Below, piece after piece: positions 1-6,773 of a stretch of 15,494 nt of DNA. Positions within the stretch are counted from its first letter, which is position 1. Every line of letters begins with the position of its first letter. Origin of the DNA: JANNMJ01 sp031397815 (GTDB lineage Bacteria; Bacteroidota; Bacteroidia; Cytophagales; Hymenobacteraceae); contig JANNMJ010000254.1 of the NCBI GenBank assembly GCA_031397815.1, forward strand, positions 1-15,494, written 5' to 3'. The position numbers and the translations under genes are program-made. Under the pieces are notes generated by a model, which did not search any database, was not told where the DNA came from, and saw only the letters and a list, made by a program, of their open reading frames with translations.

Positions 1-38
1 GGGGGGTTAGTCGTCATTGGCTGCCTACACAGCCCACC

Positions 39-79
39 AAAAAAACCCCGCCCCCTTTCCCAATAACGGGCACAGGGCG
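39..79 (-). terminator. Possible terminator after the tRNA-like gene
   Basis: Downstream of the tRNA-like gene on the minus strand, CGCCC (79-75) can pair with GGGCG (53-49), with a smaller CCC/GGG pairing inside. This is followed by GGG and seven T (45-39). The stem is short and interrupted, so the call rests mainly on position and the T tract. Confidence 0.38.
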
Positions 80-91
80 CGTCGTTTTCAG

Positions 92-207
92 CTGTAAAGG
101 AAGGACTTGAACCTCCACGGAGCAGTTAGCCGGCTTGTGGCCGATTTCTCCCGTAACTCTCCACCCCCGAGAGAGGAGGGCGTGTCTGCCATTTTCACCA
201 CCTTACA
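92..207 (-). tRNA. tRNA-Leu-like gene with a greatly expanded variable arm, apparent anticodon CUC
   Basis: Read on the minus strand, the sequence folds as a cloverleaf. The acceptor stem TGTAAGG (207-201) pairs with CTTTACA (99-93) with one G-U. A 3-bp D stem GTG/CAC encloses a loop with the GG pair. The anticodon stem CCCTC/GGGGG has the 7-base loop CTCTCTC. The T arm is GGAGG-TTCAAGT-CCTTC with a canonical T loop. The D arm (GGCAGACACG) and the GT just before the T stem match bacterial tRNA-Leu, a type II tRNA. The variable region is 47 nt rather than about 15; it contains GGAG-AGTTA pairing with TAACT-G-CTCC and an inner CGGC-CACAA-GCCG hairpin. The anticodon would be CUC with U37, and the discriminator base is G, both abnormal for Leu. 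CCA is not encoded. It could be a functional variant, a non-translational tRNA-like RNA or a decaying gene. The fold is directly visible; the function is unknown. Confidence 0.62.
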
Positions 208-256
208 AGATGTGCATCCACCGGGGCAACCCCAGCCGATGTGCGTTATATTACGA

Positions 257-264
257 CAAAGGTA
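257..264 (-). promoter_or_regulatory. Bacteroidota-type -7 box for the tRNA-like gene
   Basis: On the minus strand the bases read TACCTTTG, an exact match to the Bacteroidota sigma-A -7 consensus TAnnTTTG. It lies about 50 nt upstream of the tRNA-like 5' end. A T-rich stretch sits about 19 nt further upstream, but no clear TTG -33 box was seen. A start near 250 would leave a short leader to be trimmed. Confidence 0.45.
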
Positions 265-394
265 ACACAAGGGTTGTTTCGATAAAAATTAATCAGTGTT
301 TTGGCTTATTTTTTACATAATTTTTATCAAAAACTTCTTTTTGTTGAAAATTTTCACATCGAAGTCGTCGAAATATTCGGCCTGATTAACAAAA

Positions 395-410
395 CCTCAA
401 CCGGTTGAGG
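395..410. repeat. Perfect 16-bp palindrome
   Basis: CCTCAACCGGTTGAGG is a perfect dyad with no spacer. It sits just downstream of the AT-rich stretch and 370 bp before the receptor gene. Such symmetry suits binding of a dimeric regulator, but no regulator or target gene can be named. Confidence 0.5.
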
Positions 411-431
411 CGTGATGCGCCGTCTTCGTGG

Positions 432-463
432 TGCGGGCGGGCGCAAGGCCCGCCCCTACGACC
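432..463 (+). repeat. REP-like hairpin repeat, copy 1
   Basis: This 32-bp unit recurs at 541-572 in the same orientation with one difference. Its core is an 8-bp stem GGGCGGGC/GCCCGCCC around a GCAAG loop, followed by CCTACGACC. This is the form of a dispersed palindromic REP-like element. The genome-wide copy number cannot be seen from here. Confidence 0.65.
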
Positions 464-470
464 CCATCAT

Positions 471-524
471 GGCGGCGGTTGGGCGGCGGTTGGGCGGCGG
501 TTGGGCGGCGGTTGGGCAAGGGTT
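471..524 (+). repeat. G-rich tandem repeat, 11-bp unit
   Basis: The unit GGGCGGCGGTT is repeated exactly three times (481-513), preceded by a 10-base partial copy (471-480) and followed by a degenerate copy (514-524). The regular GGG/GG tracts could form a G-quadruplex on the plus strand. It lies between the two REP-like hairpins. Confidence 0.8.
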
Positions 525-540
525 GATGCACAAAACCACA

Positions 541-572
541 TGCGGGCGGGCACAAGGCCCGCCCCTACGACC
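541..572 (+). repeat. REP-like hairpin repeat, copy 2
   Basis: This is the second copy of the 32-bp unit at 432-463, with CACAAG in the loop instead of CGCAAG. The stem GGGCGGGC/GCCCGCCC and the trailing CCTACGACC are identical. Confidence 0.65.
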
Positions 573-727
573 GTGCAATCAGCAGTAGGCAGAGCGGGGA
601 ATACGCGCCGGACGGGCGGTTACAAGCACATCCCCACATCCTTTTCACATCTCCAAATCTCCCCTCACCCCCTCTTCAAGTAACAATTCGATAACACCGC
701 CTACACATCAGGGTAATACCATCAGGG

Positions 728-735
728 GACCTTTG
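728..735 (+). promoter_or_regulatory. Probable -7 box of the receptor operon
   Basis: GACCTTTG differs from the Bacteroidota -7 consensus TAnnTTTG only at the first base. It would place the start of transcription near 742, about 38 nt before the receptor ATG. No good TTG box is seen at the usual spacing. The same GACCTTTG variant precedes the glycosyltransferase gene at 5506. Confidence 0.4.
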
Positions 736-779
736 CAGCCGAGACTAAGGCCCAAGATTCCATCCTTTCACCCTGGAAA

Positions 780-3623
780 ATGGCTCACCGAAATACCCGC
801 GCTGCGCTGGCAATTAGCGCTTTTAGTGCATTCATGGCGGCCGTTCCGGCGGCGCACGCTCAAAGTCCGCAAGCCGCTGAGACGGGCCGCGTGACGGGCA
901 AAATTACCGACAAGACCACCGGCGAAGGCGTTTACGGCGCCCTCATCATCGTGGCGGGCACCTCGAAAGCGGTTCCAGCAGATGCCGACGGTGCCTTCAC
1001 CCTCGACCTCGCCCCCGGCACTTATACGCTGAACGTGAACTCGGTAGGCTTCAAGCCGCAGAAGTTCGAGAACGTGATGGTGACTGCCGGACAGACCGTA
1101 ACCATCAACGCCACGCTACAAGACAACAACACTGCCCTCGGCACGGTGGCGGTGGTGGGGCAGAAACAGACCGGCTCGGAGATGTCCTTGATTAAGGATA
1201 TGCGGAAGAGCGAGGTGGTGGTGAGCGGCGTATCGAGCGAGCAGATTGTGAAGACGCAGGACCGCGACGCCGCCGAGGTGGCGAAACGGATTCCGGGCGT
1301 CACGATTCAGGACTCGCGCTTCATTCTGGTGCGCGGCCTGAGCGAGCGTTACAACACGGTGATGCTCAACGACGCCATCGCGCCGAGCGCCGAAGCCGAT
1401 GTGCGGGCGTTCTCGTTTGATGTGCTGCCAGCGGCGGCGATTGACCGAATTCTGGTCTTCAAAAACGGCGCGCCGGAGCTGCCCGGCGACTTTGCCGGCG
1501 GCGCCGTGAAGGTGTACACCCGCAACTCGACGCTCCAGAACGCCACTTCGCTAACCGTCCAAAGCTCTTACCGGACCGGCACGACGCTCAGCGATTTTTA
1601 CACGAGCACGCGCTCCGGCACCGATTTTCTCGGGTTCGATAATGGTCAGCGGAAGATGCCCGATGCGTTTCCGCAGGGGCGCCTGACGGGGCTGAGCAAC
1701 ACGCAGCGCGCGGATGCGGGGCGGGCGCTGCGGAACGATTGGGCACCGCAGATCCGGACGGCCTCGCCCGATTTGCGGCTGAGCCTCGGCGTGACGCGCC
1801 TCTTCGACGTGGGGAACACGCAGGTGAGTACGGTGACGGCGCTGTCGTACTCGAACACCCGCGAGCAAGTCACAATTGACCGGTTTCGGTACGATAACTG
1901 GCTCCCCGAGCAGAAGCGCTCGACGCAGGAGTTCGCTTACAAGGACTATCGCGGGACGCAAACCGTGCGCCTCGGCGTGGTGCATAACTGGGCGGCGCGC
2001 CTCAGCTCGCGCAGCAAGCTCGAATTTCGGAACCTGCTCAACCAGATCGGCACGAACCAGATTACGGTGCGTGAAGGCCAGCTCTTCGCGAACGGCACCG
2101 ACGTGCGCGCCGCCGGCCTGCGCTACGATTCGCGCCTCGTTTACAGCGGTCAGCTCCAGGGCACCCACGACCTCGCCGACGACCGCACCACCCTCACCTG
2201 GACCACCGGTTACTCCTACACCAACCGCAACCAGCCCGATTACCGCCGCTACCGCACCCAGCGCCCGACGGGCAGCTCGGAGCCGTTCCAAGTAGTGTTG
2301 CCGCCGGGCGCCTCCAACTCCGACGCCGCGCGGTTTTTCTCTGACCTCAACGAGCACATCGGGATGGCGAGCGGCCAGTGGGAGCGCCGTTTCGGGAGCG
2401 ATACGCTGAACGCCGAAGCCCGGCCGAAGCTCCGCGCCGGGTTTTACGCCGAACAGAAAAAGCGTGATTTCAGCGCCCGCTGGACGTCGTTCACGAAAGC
2501 CTCCGACGCCTTCGATACCCGCCTCGCAGCGCTGCCGATTACGGAGATTTTCGCCCCGGAAAACATCAACACCACCACCGGCTTCCTGCTCGAAGAAGGC
2601 ACGAACCCGTCGGACGCGTACCGCGCGACCAACTCGCTGGTGGCCGGGTACATCGGCGGCGCGACGCCCCTCGGACGGCGCTGGAACGTGACCGGCGGCG
2701 TGCGCGTGGAGTACAACCGCCAACAGCTCACGAGCGGCGACTATTCGGGGCGCCCCGTGAAGGTCGATAACCCGCTGGTGGCCGTGCTGCCGAGCCTCAA
2801 CACCACGTTCAACTTCAACGAGAAGAACCTGTTGCGCCTGGCTGGCTCCGTAACCGTGAACCGCCCCGAGTTCCGCGAGCTGGCGCCGTTTGCGTTCTAC
2901 GATTTCGAGCAGAACTACCAAATCGACGGCAACCCGAAGCTCAAGACTGCGACGATCTACAACGTTGATCTGCGGCACGAATTCTACCCCACGCCGAGCG
3001 AGATGGTCTCAATCGGGGTCTTCGGGAAGTTCTTCCAGAACCCCATCGAAAAGGTAGCGCGCGTGACGAGCGGCGACCCGATTTTCACCTTCGAAAATAC
3101 CACCAGCGCTTACTCGGGCGGGGTTGAGCTGGAAGCGCGGCAGTCGCTGGCGGCCATTTCAAAATCCCCCATTATTCAGCGGTTGGCGCTCACGCTCAAC
3201 GCTTCGCTGATTATGAGCCGCGTGCAGCTCACCGAGAAGCAGGGGCGGGTGCAGGAGTCGAATCGCTTGATGCAGGGGCAGTCACCGTACATCGTCAACA
3301 CGGGCATTTTTTATCAGGACGACGAGCACGGCTGGTCGGCGAACCTGCTCTACAACGTGCTCGGGAAACGGATTTTCGTGGTCGGCGTGCGCGACCAGGA
3401 CCCCACGATTTACGAGATGCCGCGCAACGTCGTCGACTTCATCGTGAGCAAGCGCATCGGCACTCATTTCGAAGCGAAAATCGGCGTGCAGGACATCCTG
3501 AATCAGAAAGTCCGGTTCATCCAAGATTCCAACACCGACGGCTCCATCACCGCCCTCGACGAAACCATCTTCAGCTACCGTCGCGGCCAATATTCGACTG
3601 TCGGCCTGACGTACCGCTTCTAG
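780..3623 (+). CDS. TonB-dependent receptor with carboxypeptidase-regulatory-like N-terminal domain
   Basis: A 947-residue outer-membrane receptor for energised uptake of a large or scarce ligand, driven by TonB-ExbBD. Residues 1-27 are a signal peptide ending AHA. Residues 36-113 form a beta-sandwich CarboxypepD_reg-like domain (GRVTGKITDKTTGEGVYGA start, GFKPQ near 91). Residues 130-250 are the plug, with the typical DAAEVAKRIPGV, LVRGLSERYN and FAGGAVKVYT segments. The rest is beta-barrel, ending in YRF with the C-terminal aromatic residue expected for barrel insertion. The start at 780 gives the signal peptide directly. No SusD-like gene follows, so it is not a standard SusCD glycan pair. 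The next gene, 89 bp downstream on the same strand, encodes a surface-type lipoprotein that is its probable partner. The substrate cannot be read from the sequence. Confidence 0.95.
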   Translation: MAHRNTRAALAISAFSAFMAAVPAAHAQSPQAAETGRVTGKITDKTTGEGVYGALIIVAGTSKAVPADADGAFTLDLAPGTYTLNVNSVGFKPQKFENVMVTAGQTVTINATLQDNNTALGTVAVVGQKQTGSEMSLIKDMRKSEVVVSGVSSEQIVKTQDRDAAEVAKRIPGVTIQDSRFILVRGLSERYNTVMLNDAIAPSAEADVRAFSFDVLPAAAIDRILVFKNGAPELPGDFAGGAVKVYTRNSTLQNATSLTVQSSYRTGTTLSDFYTSTRSGTDFLGFDNGQRKMPDAFPQGRLTGLSNTQRADAGRALRNDWAPQIRTASPDLRLSLGVTRLFDVGNTQVSTVTALSYSNTREQVTIDRFRYDNWLPEQKRSTQEFAYKDYRGTQTVRLGVVHNWAARLSSRSKLEFRNLLNQIGTNQITVREGQLFANGTDVRAAGLRYDSRLVYSGQLQGTHDLADDRTTLTWTTGYSYTNRNQPDYRRYRTQRPTGSSEPFQVVLPPGASNSDAARFFSDLNEHIGMASGQWERRFGSDTLNAEARPKLRAGFYAEQKKRDFSARWTSFTKASDAFDTRLAALPITEIFAPENINTTTGFLLEEGTNPSDAYRATNSLVAGYIGGATPLGRRWNVTGGVRVEYNRQQLTSGDYSGRPVKVDNPLVAVLPSLNTTFNFNEKNLLRLAGSVTVNRPEFRELAPFAFYDFEQNYQIDGNPKLKTATIYNVDLRHEFYPTPSEMVSIGVFGKFFQNPIEKVARVTSGDPIFTFENTTSAYSGGVELEARQSLAAISKSPIIQRLALTLNASLIMSRVQLTEKQGRVQESNRLMQGQSPYIVNTGIFYQDDEHGWSANLLYNVLGKRIFVVGVRDQDPTIYEMPRNVVDFIVSKRIGTHFEAKIGVQDILNQKVRFIQDSNTDGSITALDETIFSYRRGQYSTVGLTYRF

Positions 3624-3712
3624 CTCCAGCTTCTAAGTGAAGCGCAGCAGTGGCGCCGTGTTTTCCTCCTTCTAGGCCAAGTACAAATCCTCCTTTCAAT
3701 TTTTTCCCACCG

Positions 3713-5140
3713 ATGAAATTTTCCTTCCGGACTCTGCTCCTGCTTGCAGGTTTGAGCCTCTCGTTCAGCGCCTGTAAAGACGACGACGATGACGACGACA
3801 CCACGCCAGTCGAGAACCTCTCGATGGTTGAGGAGAACGGCATGACCACCATCACCGGCTCCACGACGCAGAGCGTCACGTTCTCAGCCGGCAAGAAATA
3901 CTTCTTGAAAGGCTTCGTGTACGTCCGCGACGGCGCGACGCTCACGATTGAGCCGGGCACCATCATCAAAGGCGACAAAGTGAGCAAAGCGTCGCTCATC
4001 ATCCAGCGCGGCGGCAAAATCAACGCGGCCGGTACGGCGGCATCGCCTATCGTCTTCACGTCGGACAAAGCGCCCGGCTCGCGGGCACCCGGCGATTGGG
4101 GCGGCATCATCATCTGCGGTCGCGCCGCCGTGAACCTGCCGGGCGGTGAAGGCCGCATCGAAGGTGGCCCAGACGCGAACTACGGCGGCGGCTCCTCGCC
4201 GAACGACGCCGACAACTCGGGCGTCATGAAGTACGTGCGGATCGAGTACGCCGGTGTGGCGTTCCAGACCGACAACGAGATCAACGGCCTCACGCTCGGC
4301 GGTGTCGGCTCGGGCACCACCCTCGACCACATTCAGGTCACCGACTGCGGCGACGACTCGTTCGAGTGGTTCGGCGGCTCCGTGAACGCCAGCTATCTGG
4401 TGGCGCACCGCACCACGGACGATATGTTCGACACCGACAACGGCTTCTCCGGCAAAGTGCAGTTCTGCCTAGGCATCGCTCAGCCCGACCGCGCCGACGC
4501 CTCGCGCTCGAACGGTTTTGAGTCGGACAACAACTCCGGCGGCACCACCGCCACCCCGCGCACGGCAGCCCAGTTCGCCAACGTCACGCTCCTCGGCCCC
4601 GGCCCGGTACCAACAACCGGTACCTTCAACCCGGACTTCGGCCGCGGCGCCCACCTGCGCCGCAACACCGCCCAGAGCCTGCTCAATACGGTACTAGTCT
4701 CTTGGCCAACCGGCATCCTGCTCGATGATGCTTCCACCACCTCCAGCCTGAGCGAAGGCGCCCTGACCAGCGGCGCGATGAAGCTGCAAGGCATCGTGAT
4801 CGCCGCTTCGCCAGCAGGCAAGGCATTGGCTCTCTACGGCGGCAGCTCCACCGCCACGCCACCCGTGCCCGCCTCGACCTACGACTTCGCGACCGTCTTC
4901 AACACCCCCGCGAACAAGAACCTGATCGCCGCTGATATCGCCGCTGCTGGCATCAGCCCCGCCGCGTTCACCCTGACCGCCCCGAACCTGCTGCCCGCTC
5001 CCGGCTCGCCGCTCCTCGACGCTTCGCAAGCTGCTACGCTGCCTTCCGGCTTCGTCTCGACTTCGTACCGCGGCGCTTTCGGCACCACCGACTGGACCAC
5101 CGGCTGGACCAACTTCAACCCACAAGCCACGGCTTACTAG
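3713..5140 (+). CDS. Surface-type lipoprotein with probable right-handed beta-helix fold
   Basis: A 475-residue protein. The ATG at 3713 is preferred over an upstream GTG at 3650 because it starts directly with a lipoprotein signal (MKFSFRTLLLLAGL, then FSAC, lipid on Cys21). Cys21 is followed by Lys and seven Asp, which fits the Bacteroidota lipoprotein export signal that sends lipoproteins to the cell surface. From about residue 50 on there are short glycine- and aspartate-rich beta strands of the kind seen in pectin-lyase-like helices (DGATLTIEPGTIIKGD, GDWGGIIICG, GVMKYVRIEYAGV, DDSFEWFGGSVNASYLV). Homologues, as far as I recall, are common in Bacteroidota and are sometimes misnamed as transporters. 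It has no transmembrane helices and no visible lyase active site. Its position after the receptor gene suggests it presents or binds the receptor's ligand; that role is an inference. Confidence 0.85.
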   Translation: MKFSFRTLLLLAGLSLSFSACKDDDDDDDTTPVENLSMVEENGMTTITGSTTQSVTFSAGKKYFLKGFVYVRDGATLTIEPGTIIKGDKVSKASLIIQRGGKINAAGTAASPIVFTSDKAPGSRAPGDWGGIIICGRAAVNLPGGEGRIEGGPDANYGGGSSPNDADNSGVMKYVRIEYAGVAFQTDNEINGLTLGGVGSGTTLDHIQVTDCGDDSFEWFGGSVNASYLVAHRTTDDMFDTDNGFSGKVQFCLGIAQPDRADASRSNGFESDNNSGGTTATPRTAAQFANVTLLGPGPVPTTGTFNPDFGRGAHLRRNTAQSLLNTVLVSWPTGILLDDASTTSSLSEGALTSGAMKLQGIVIAASPAGKALALYGGSSTATPPVPASTYDFATVFNTPANKNLIAADIAAAGISPAAFTLTAPNLLPAPGSPLLDASQAATLPSGFVSTSYRGAFGTTDWTTGWTNFNPQATAY

Positions 5141-5145
5141 GGTTC

Positions 5146-5179
5146 ACCGGAAGGGTGCCCTCCTCCCTCCCCTTCCGGT
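5146..5179 (+). terminator. GC-rich hairpin after the lipoprotein gene
   Basis: ACCGGAAGGG (5146-5155) pairs perfectly with CCCTTCCGGT (5170-5179) around a 14-base pyrimidine-rich loop, 5 bp after the stop codon. There is no T tract, so it may be a 3'-end stabiliser or a weak terminator rather than an intrinsic one. Confidence 0.5.
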
Positions 5180-5276
5180 CTGATCTCCGACGTGCCGCTA
5201 GTGGGTGAAAGAATGAATGGCACGCCGGACGGTGGTGTGTTGGCGGCTTAGTCTCCCGTCGGCCCTACCAATCTCT

Positions 5277-5317
5277 GAAACCCCGTCATAGCTTCGGCTG
5301 TGGCGGGGTTTCTTTTT
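5277..5317 (+). terminator. Strong Rho-independent terminator
   Basis: GAAACCCCG pairs with CGGGGTTTC at the base of a 16-bp interrupted stem closed by a TTCG tetraloop (5277-5312). Five T follow (5313-5317). This is the likely true end of the receptor-lipoprotein operon transcript, 137 nt after the lipoprotein stop codon. Confidence 0.88.
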
Positions 5318-5324
5318 AGGGGAG

Positions 5325-5454
5325 ATGTGGGGATGTGAAAGATGCGAAGGATGTGAGTTGATGTGAAAGATGTGGGTTAAGGTGGAAGATGTGAAGGACG
5401 TGGATTGATGTGGAAGATGTAGGTTGATGTGGAAGATGTCGGTTGATGCGAGAG
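5325..5454 (+). repeat. Imperfect GATGTG tandem array, about 19-bp unit
   Basis: The clearest copies start with TTGATGTG(G/A)AAGATGT at 5358, 5405 and 5424, with a diverged copy at 5377, a truncated piece near 5396 and a partial copy at 5443. The 19-bp spacing is exact between several of them. The stretch is purine-rich on the plus strand. Similar GATGTG runs, in the opposite orientation, occur near 627-660 and 9866-9919. Confidence 0.75.
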
Positions 5455-5487
5455 TTATGACTTTATGTAAAACTGATACAGAGCCGG

Positions 5488-5513
5488 TTGCTGCGCCCCG
5501 CTGCCGACCTTTG
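5488..5513 (+). promoter_or_regulatory. Probable promoter of the glycosyltransferase gene
   Basis: A TTG (5488-5490) lies 15 nt before GACCTTTG (5506-5513), matching the arrangement of Bacteroidota -33 and -7 boxes with one mismatch in the latter. Transcription would begin about 55 nt before the TTG start codon at 5575. Confidence 0.45.
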
Positions 5514-5574
5514 CGGGCGCCCCGCTTGCCCTATCAGCGGCGGCATTATCGCTTAACCCCACTTCCGCCCCGCC

Positions 5575-6762
5575 TTGCCCTACACGCTTTGGGTGCCCAA
5601 ATGGTACCCCAACCCCAACGACGACCAAGACGGCAACTTCGTCGAGGAGCACGCGCGGGCGTTGGCGGCGGTGGGCGGGCGGCTGGCTGTGGTATTCGCT
5701 ACCTATGACCCCGCGCCAGCCGCGCCCCTTCTCCGCGTAGCGGAAGCTGAGGAGCACGGTTTTCTGGTGGTGCGCGCGTTTTACCGCCAGCGCCTGACCG
5801 GCTGGGCCACCCTCGACCGGGGCCTCAAGCTGGTGCTGTATTTCTGGGGATTGACCCGCGCTTACCGCCTCGCCCGCCAGCGGATGGGCGCCCGCCCAAC
5901 ACTGGTGCACGTCCACGTAATGCTGCGCACGGGGCTTTGGGCACGCGCTTACCGCTGGCTCACGGGCGTGCCCTACCTCGTTACGGAACACTGGACGCTC
6001 TACCGCCCCGAGAACGCGTACCGCGTCGGGTGGCTGCGCCGGGCGCTGTCGGGCTGGGTGACGCGGGGCGCCGCCGCCGTGCTGCCCGTCAGCCACGATA
6101 TGGCACGCGCCATGCAAGCCCTCGGCCTGCAAAACCACCGATACGAAGTAGTGCCGAATGTGGTAGATACGGCCCTCTATCACCCCGCCACTACTCCTGT
6201 TACGCCCGCCGCCCCGACCCTCCTGCACGTCGCCGTTTTCAACGAAGCCGCCAAGAATGCCAGCGGGCTGCTGCGCACTTTCGCCCGCCTCCACGCCTCC
6301 CAACCAAGTGTTCGGCTGGTGATGGCCGGTTACGGCCCGGCCGAAGCACAGCTTCACGCCCTCGCCGCCGAGCTGGGGCTCACGGCCTCCGGCGCGGTGC
6401 AATTCACGGGGAAGCTCGACCGCCCGGCCGTCGCCGCGCAGATGCAGCGCGCTACCGCGTTCGTGCTGTTCAGCCATTTCGAGAACCTGCCGTGCGTTTT
6501 GATTGAAGCCCTCGCGAGCGGCCTGCCAGTAGTAGCCACCGCCGTCGGCGGCGTGCCGGAGCTGGTGGAAGAAGGCCAAACTGGCTACCTCGTCGCGCCC
6601 GCCGATGAGGCGGCGCTGCTGGCCGCGCTCCAGCGCATCCTGTCACCGGAAGGCCGGGCCGCGCTGCTCTCCCCCACCGCGCTAAGCGCCCGCGCCGAAG
6701 CCCGTTACAGCTTGGAAGCCGTTGGGCGGCAGTTGATGGAGATTTATCGTCAGGTCACGTAA
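5575..6762 (+). CDS. GT4-family (GT-B fold) glycosyltransferase
   Basis: A 395-residue cytoplasmic glycosyltransferase that would transfer a sugar from a nucleotide donor to an envelope or extracellular polysaccharide acceptor. The N-terminal half (residues 4-200) has the GT4-like acceptor domain, opening LWVPKWYPNPNDDQDGNF. The C-terminal half is the Glycos_transf_1 donor domain with a GYGP turn (252-255), FTGKLDR (277-283) and the retaining-enzyme E-x7-E motif (Glu303 and Glu311 in FENLPCVLIE), then GVPELVEEGQTGYLV. An in-frame TAA lies at 5554 and no ATG follows it, so the TTG at 5575 is the only start that keeps the conserved opening. The family call is secure; donor, acceptor and pathway are unknown. 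It stands alone, not in a visible polysaccharide cluster. Confidence 0.9.
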   Translation: MPYTLWVPKWYPNPNDDQDGNFVEEHARALAAVGGRLAVVFATYDPAPAAPLLRVAEAEEHGFLVVRAFYRQRLTGWATLDRGLKLVLYFWGLTRAYRLARQRMGARPTLVHVHVMLRTGLWARAYRWLTGVPYLVTEHWTLYRPENAYRVGWLRRALSGWVTRGAAAVLPVSHDMARAMQALGLQNHRYEVVPNVVDTALYHPATTPVTPAAPTLLHVAVFNEAAKNASGLLRTFARLHASQPSVRLVMAGYGPAEAQLHALAAELGLTASGAVQFTGKLDRPAVAAQMQRATAFVLFSHFENLPCVLIEALASGLPVVATAVGGVPELVEEGQTGYLVAPADEAALLAALQRILSPEGRAALLSPTALSARAEARYSLEAVGRQLMEIYRQVT

Positions 6763-6773
6763 TCAATCCGCAT

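Larger units (their letters stand above)
208..779. other. Gene-free intergenic region with repeats
   Basis: No credible protein gene is seen here. From the left it holds the leader and promoter of the minus-strand tRNA-like gene, an AT-rich stretch (about 280-390), a 16-bp palindrome (395-410), two REP-like hairpins enclosing a G-rich tandem repeat (432-572), a short run of CACATC-type repeats (about 627-660) and the likely promoter of the receptor gene. The ATG-started frame at 405-683 is a product of the GC-rich repeats and has no protein-like features. Confidence 0.6.

Noticed and set aside
92..207. Group I intron or short intron inside a tRNA-Leu
   Set aside because: The extra bases lie in the variable region and fold on their own, and the excess of about 30 nt is far too small for a self-splicing intron.
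88..270. 60-codon minus-strand reading frame
   Set aside because: It overlaps the tRNA-like gene entirely; its residues are just the translated cloverleaf.
471..524. CRISPR array
   Set aside because: The units are contiguous 11-mers with no unique spacers and no cas genes nearby.
405..683. 92-codon plus-strand reading frame
   Set aside because: It runs through the REP-like hairpins and the 11-bp tandem repeat and has no protein-like composition.
1551..2978. 475-codon minus-strand reading frame
   Set aside because: It is antisense to the receptor barrel in GC-rich DNA, rich in Arg, Ala and Val, with no recognisable domain.
780..5140. SusC/SusD polysaccharide utilisation locus
   Set aside because: No SusD-like protein and no glycoside hydrolases are present; the second gene is a beta-helix lipoprotein.
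5455..6579. 374-codon minus-strand reading frame
   Set aside because: It is a shadow of the glycosyltransferase gene, which has clear family motifs on the plus strand.
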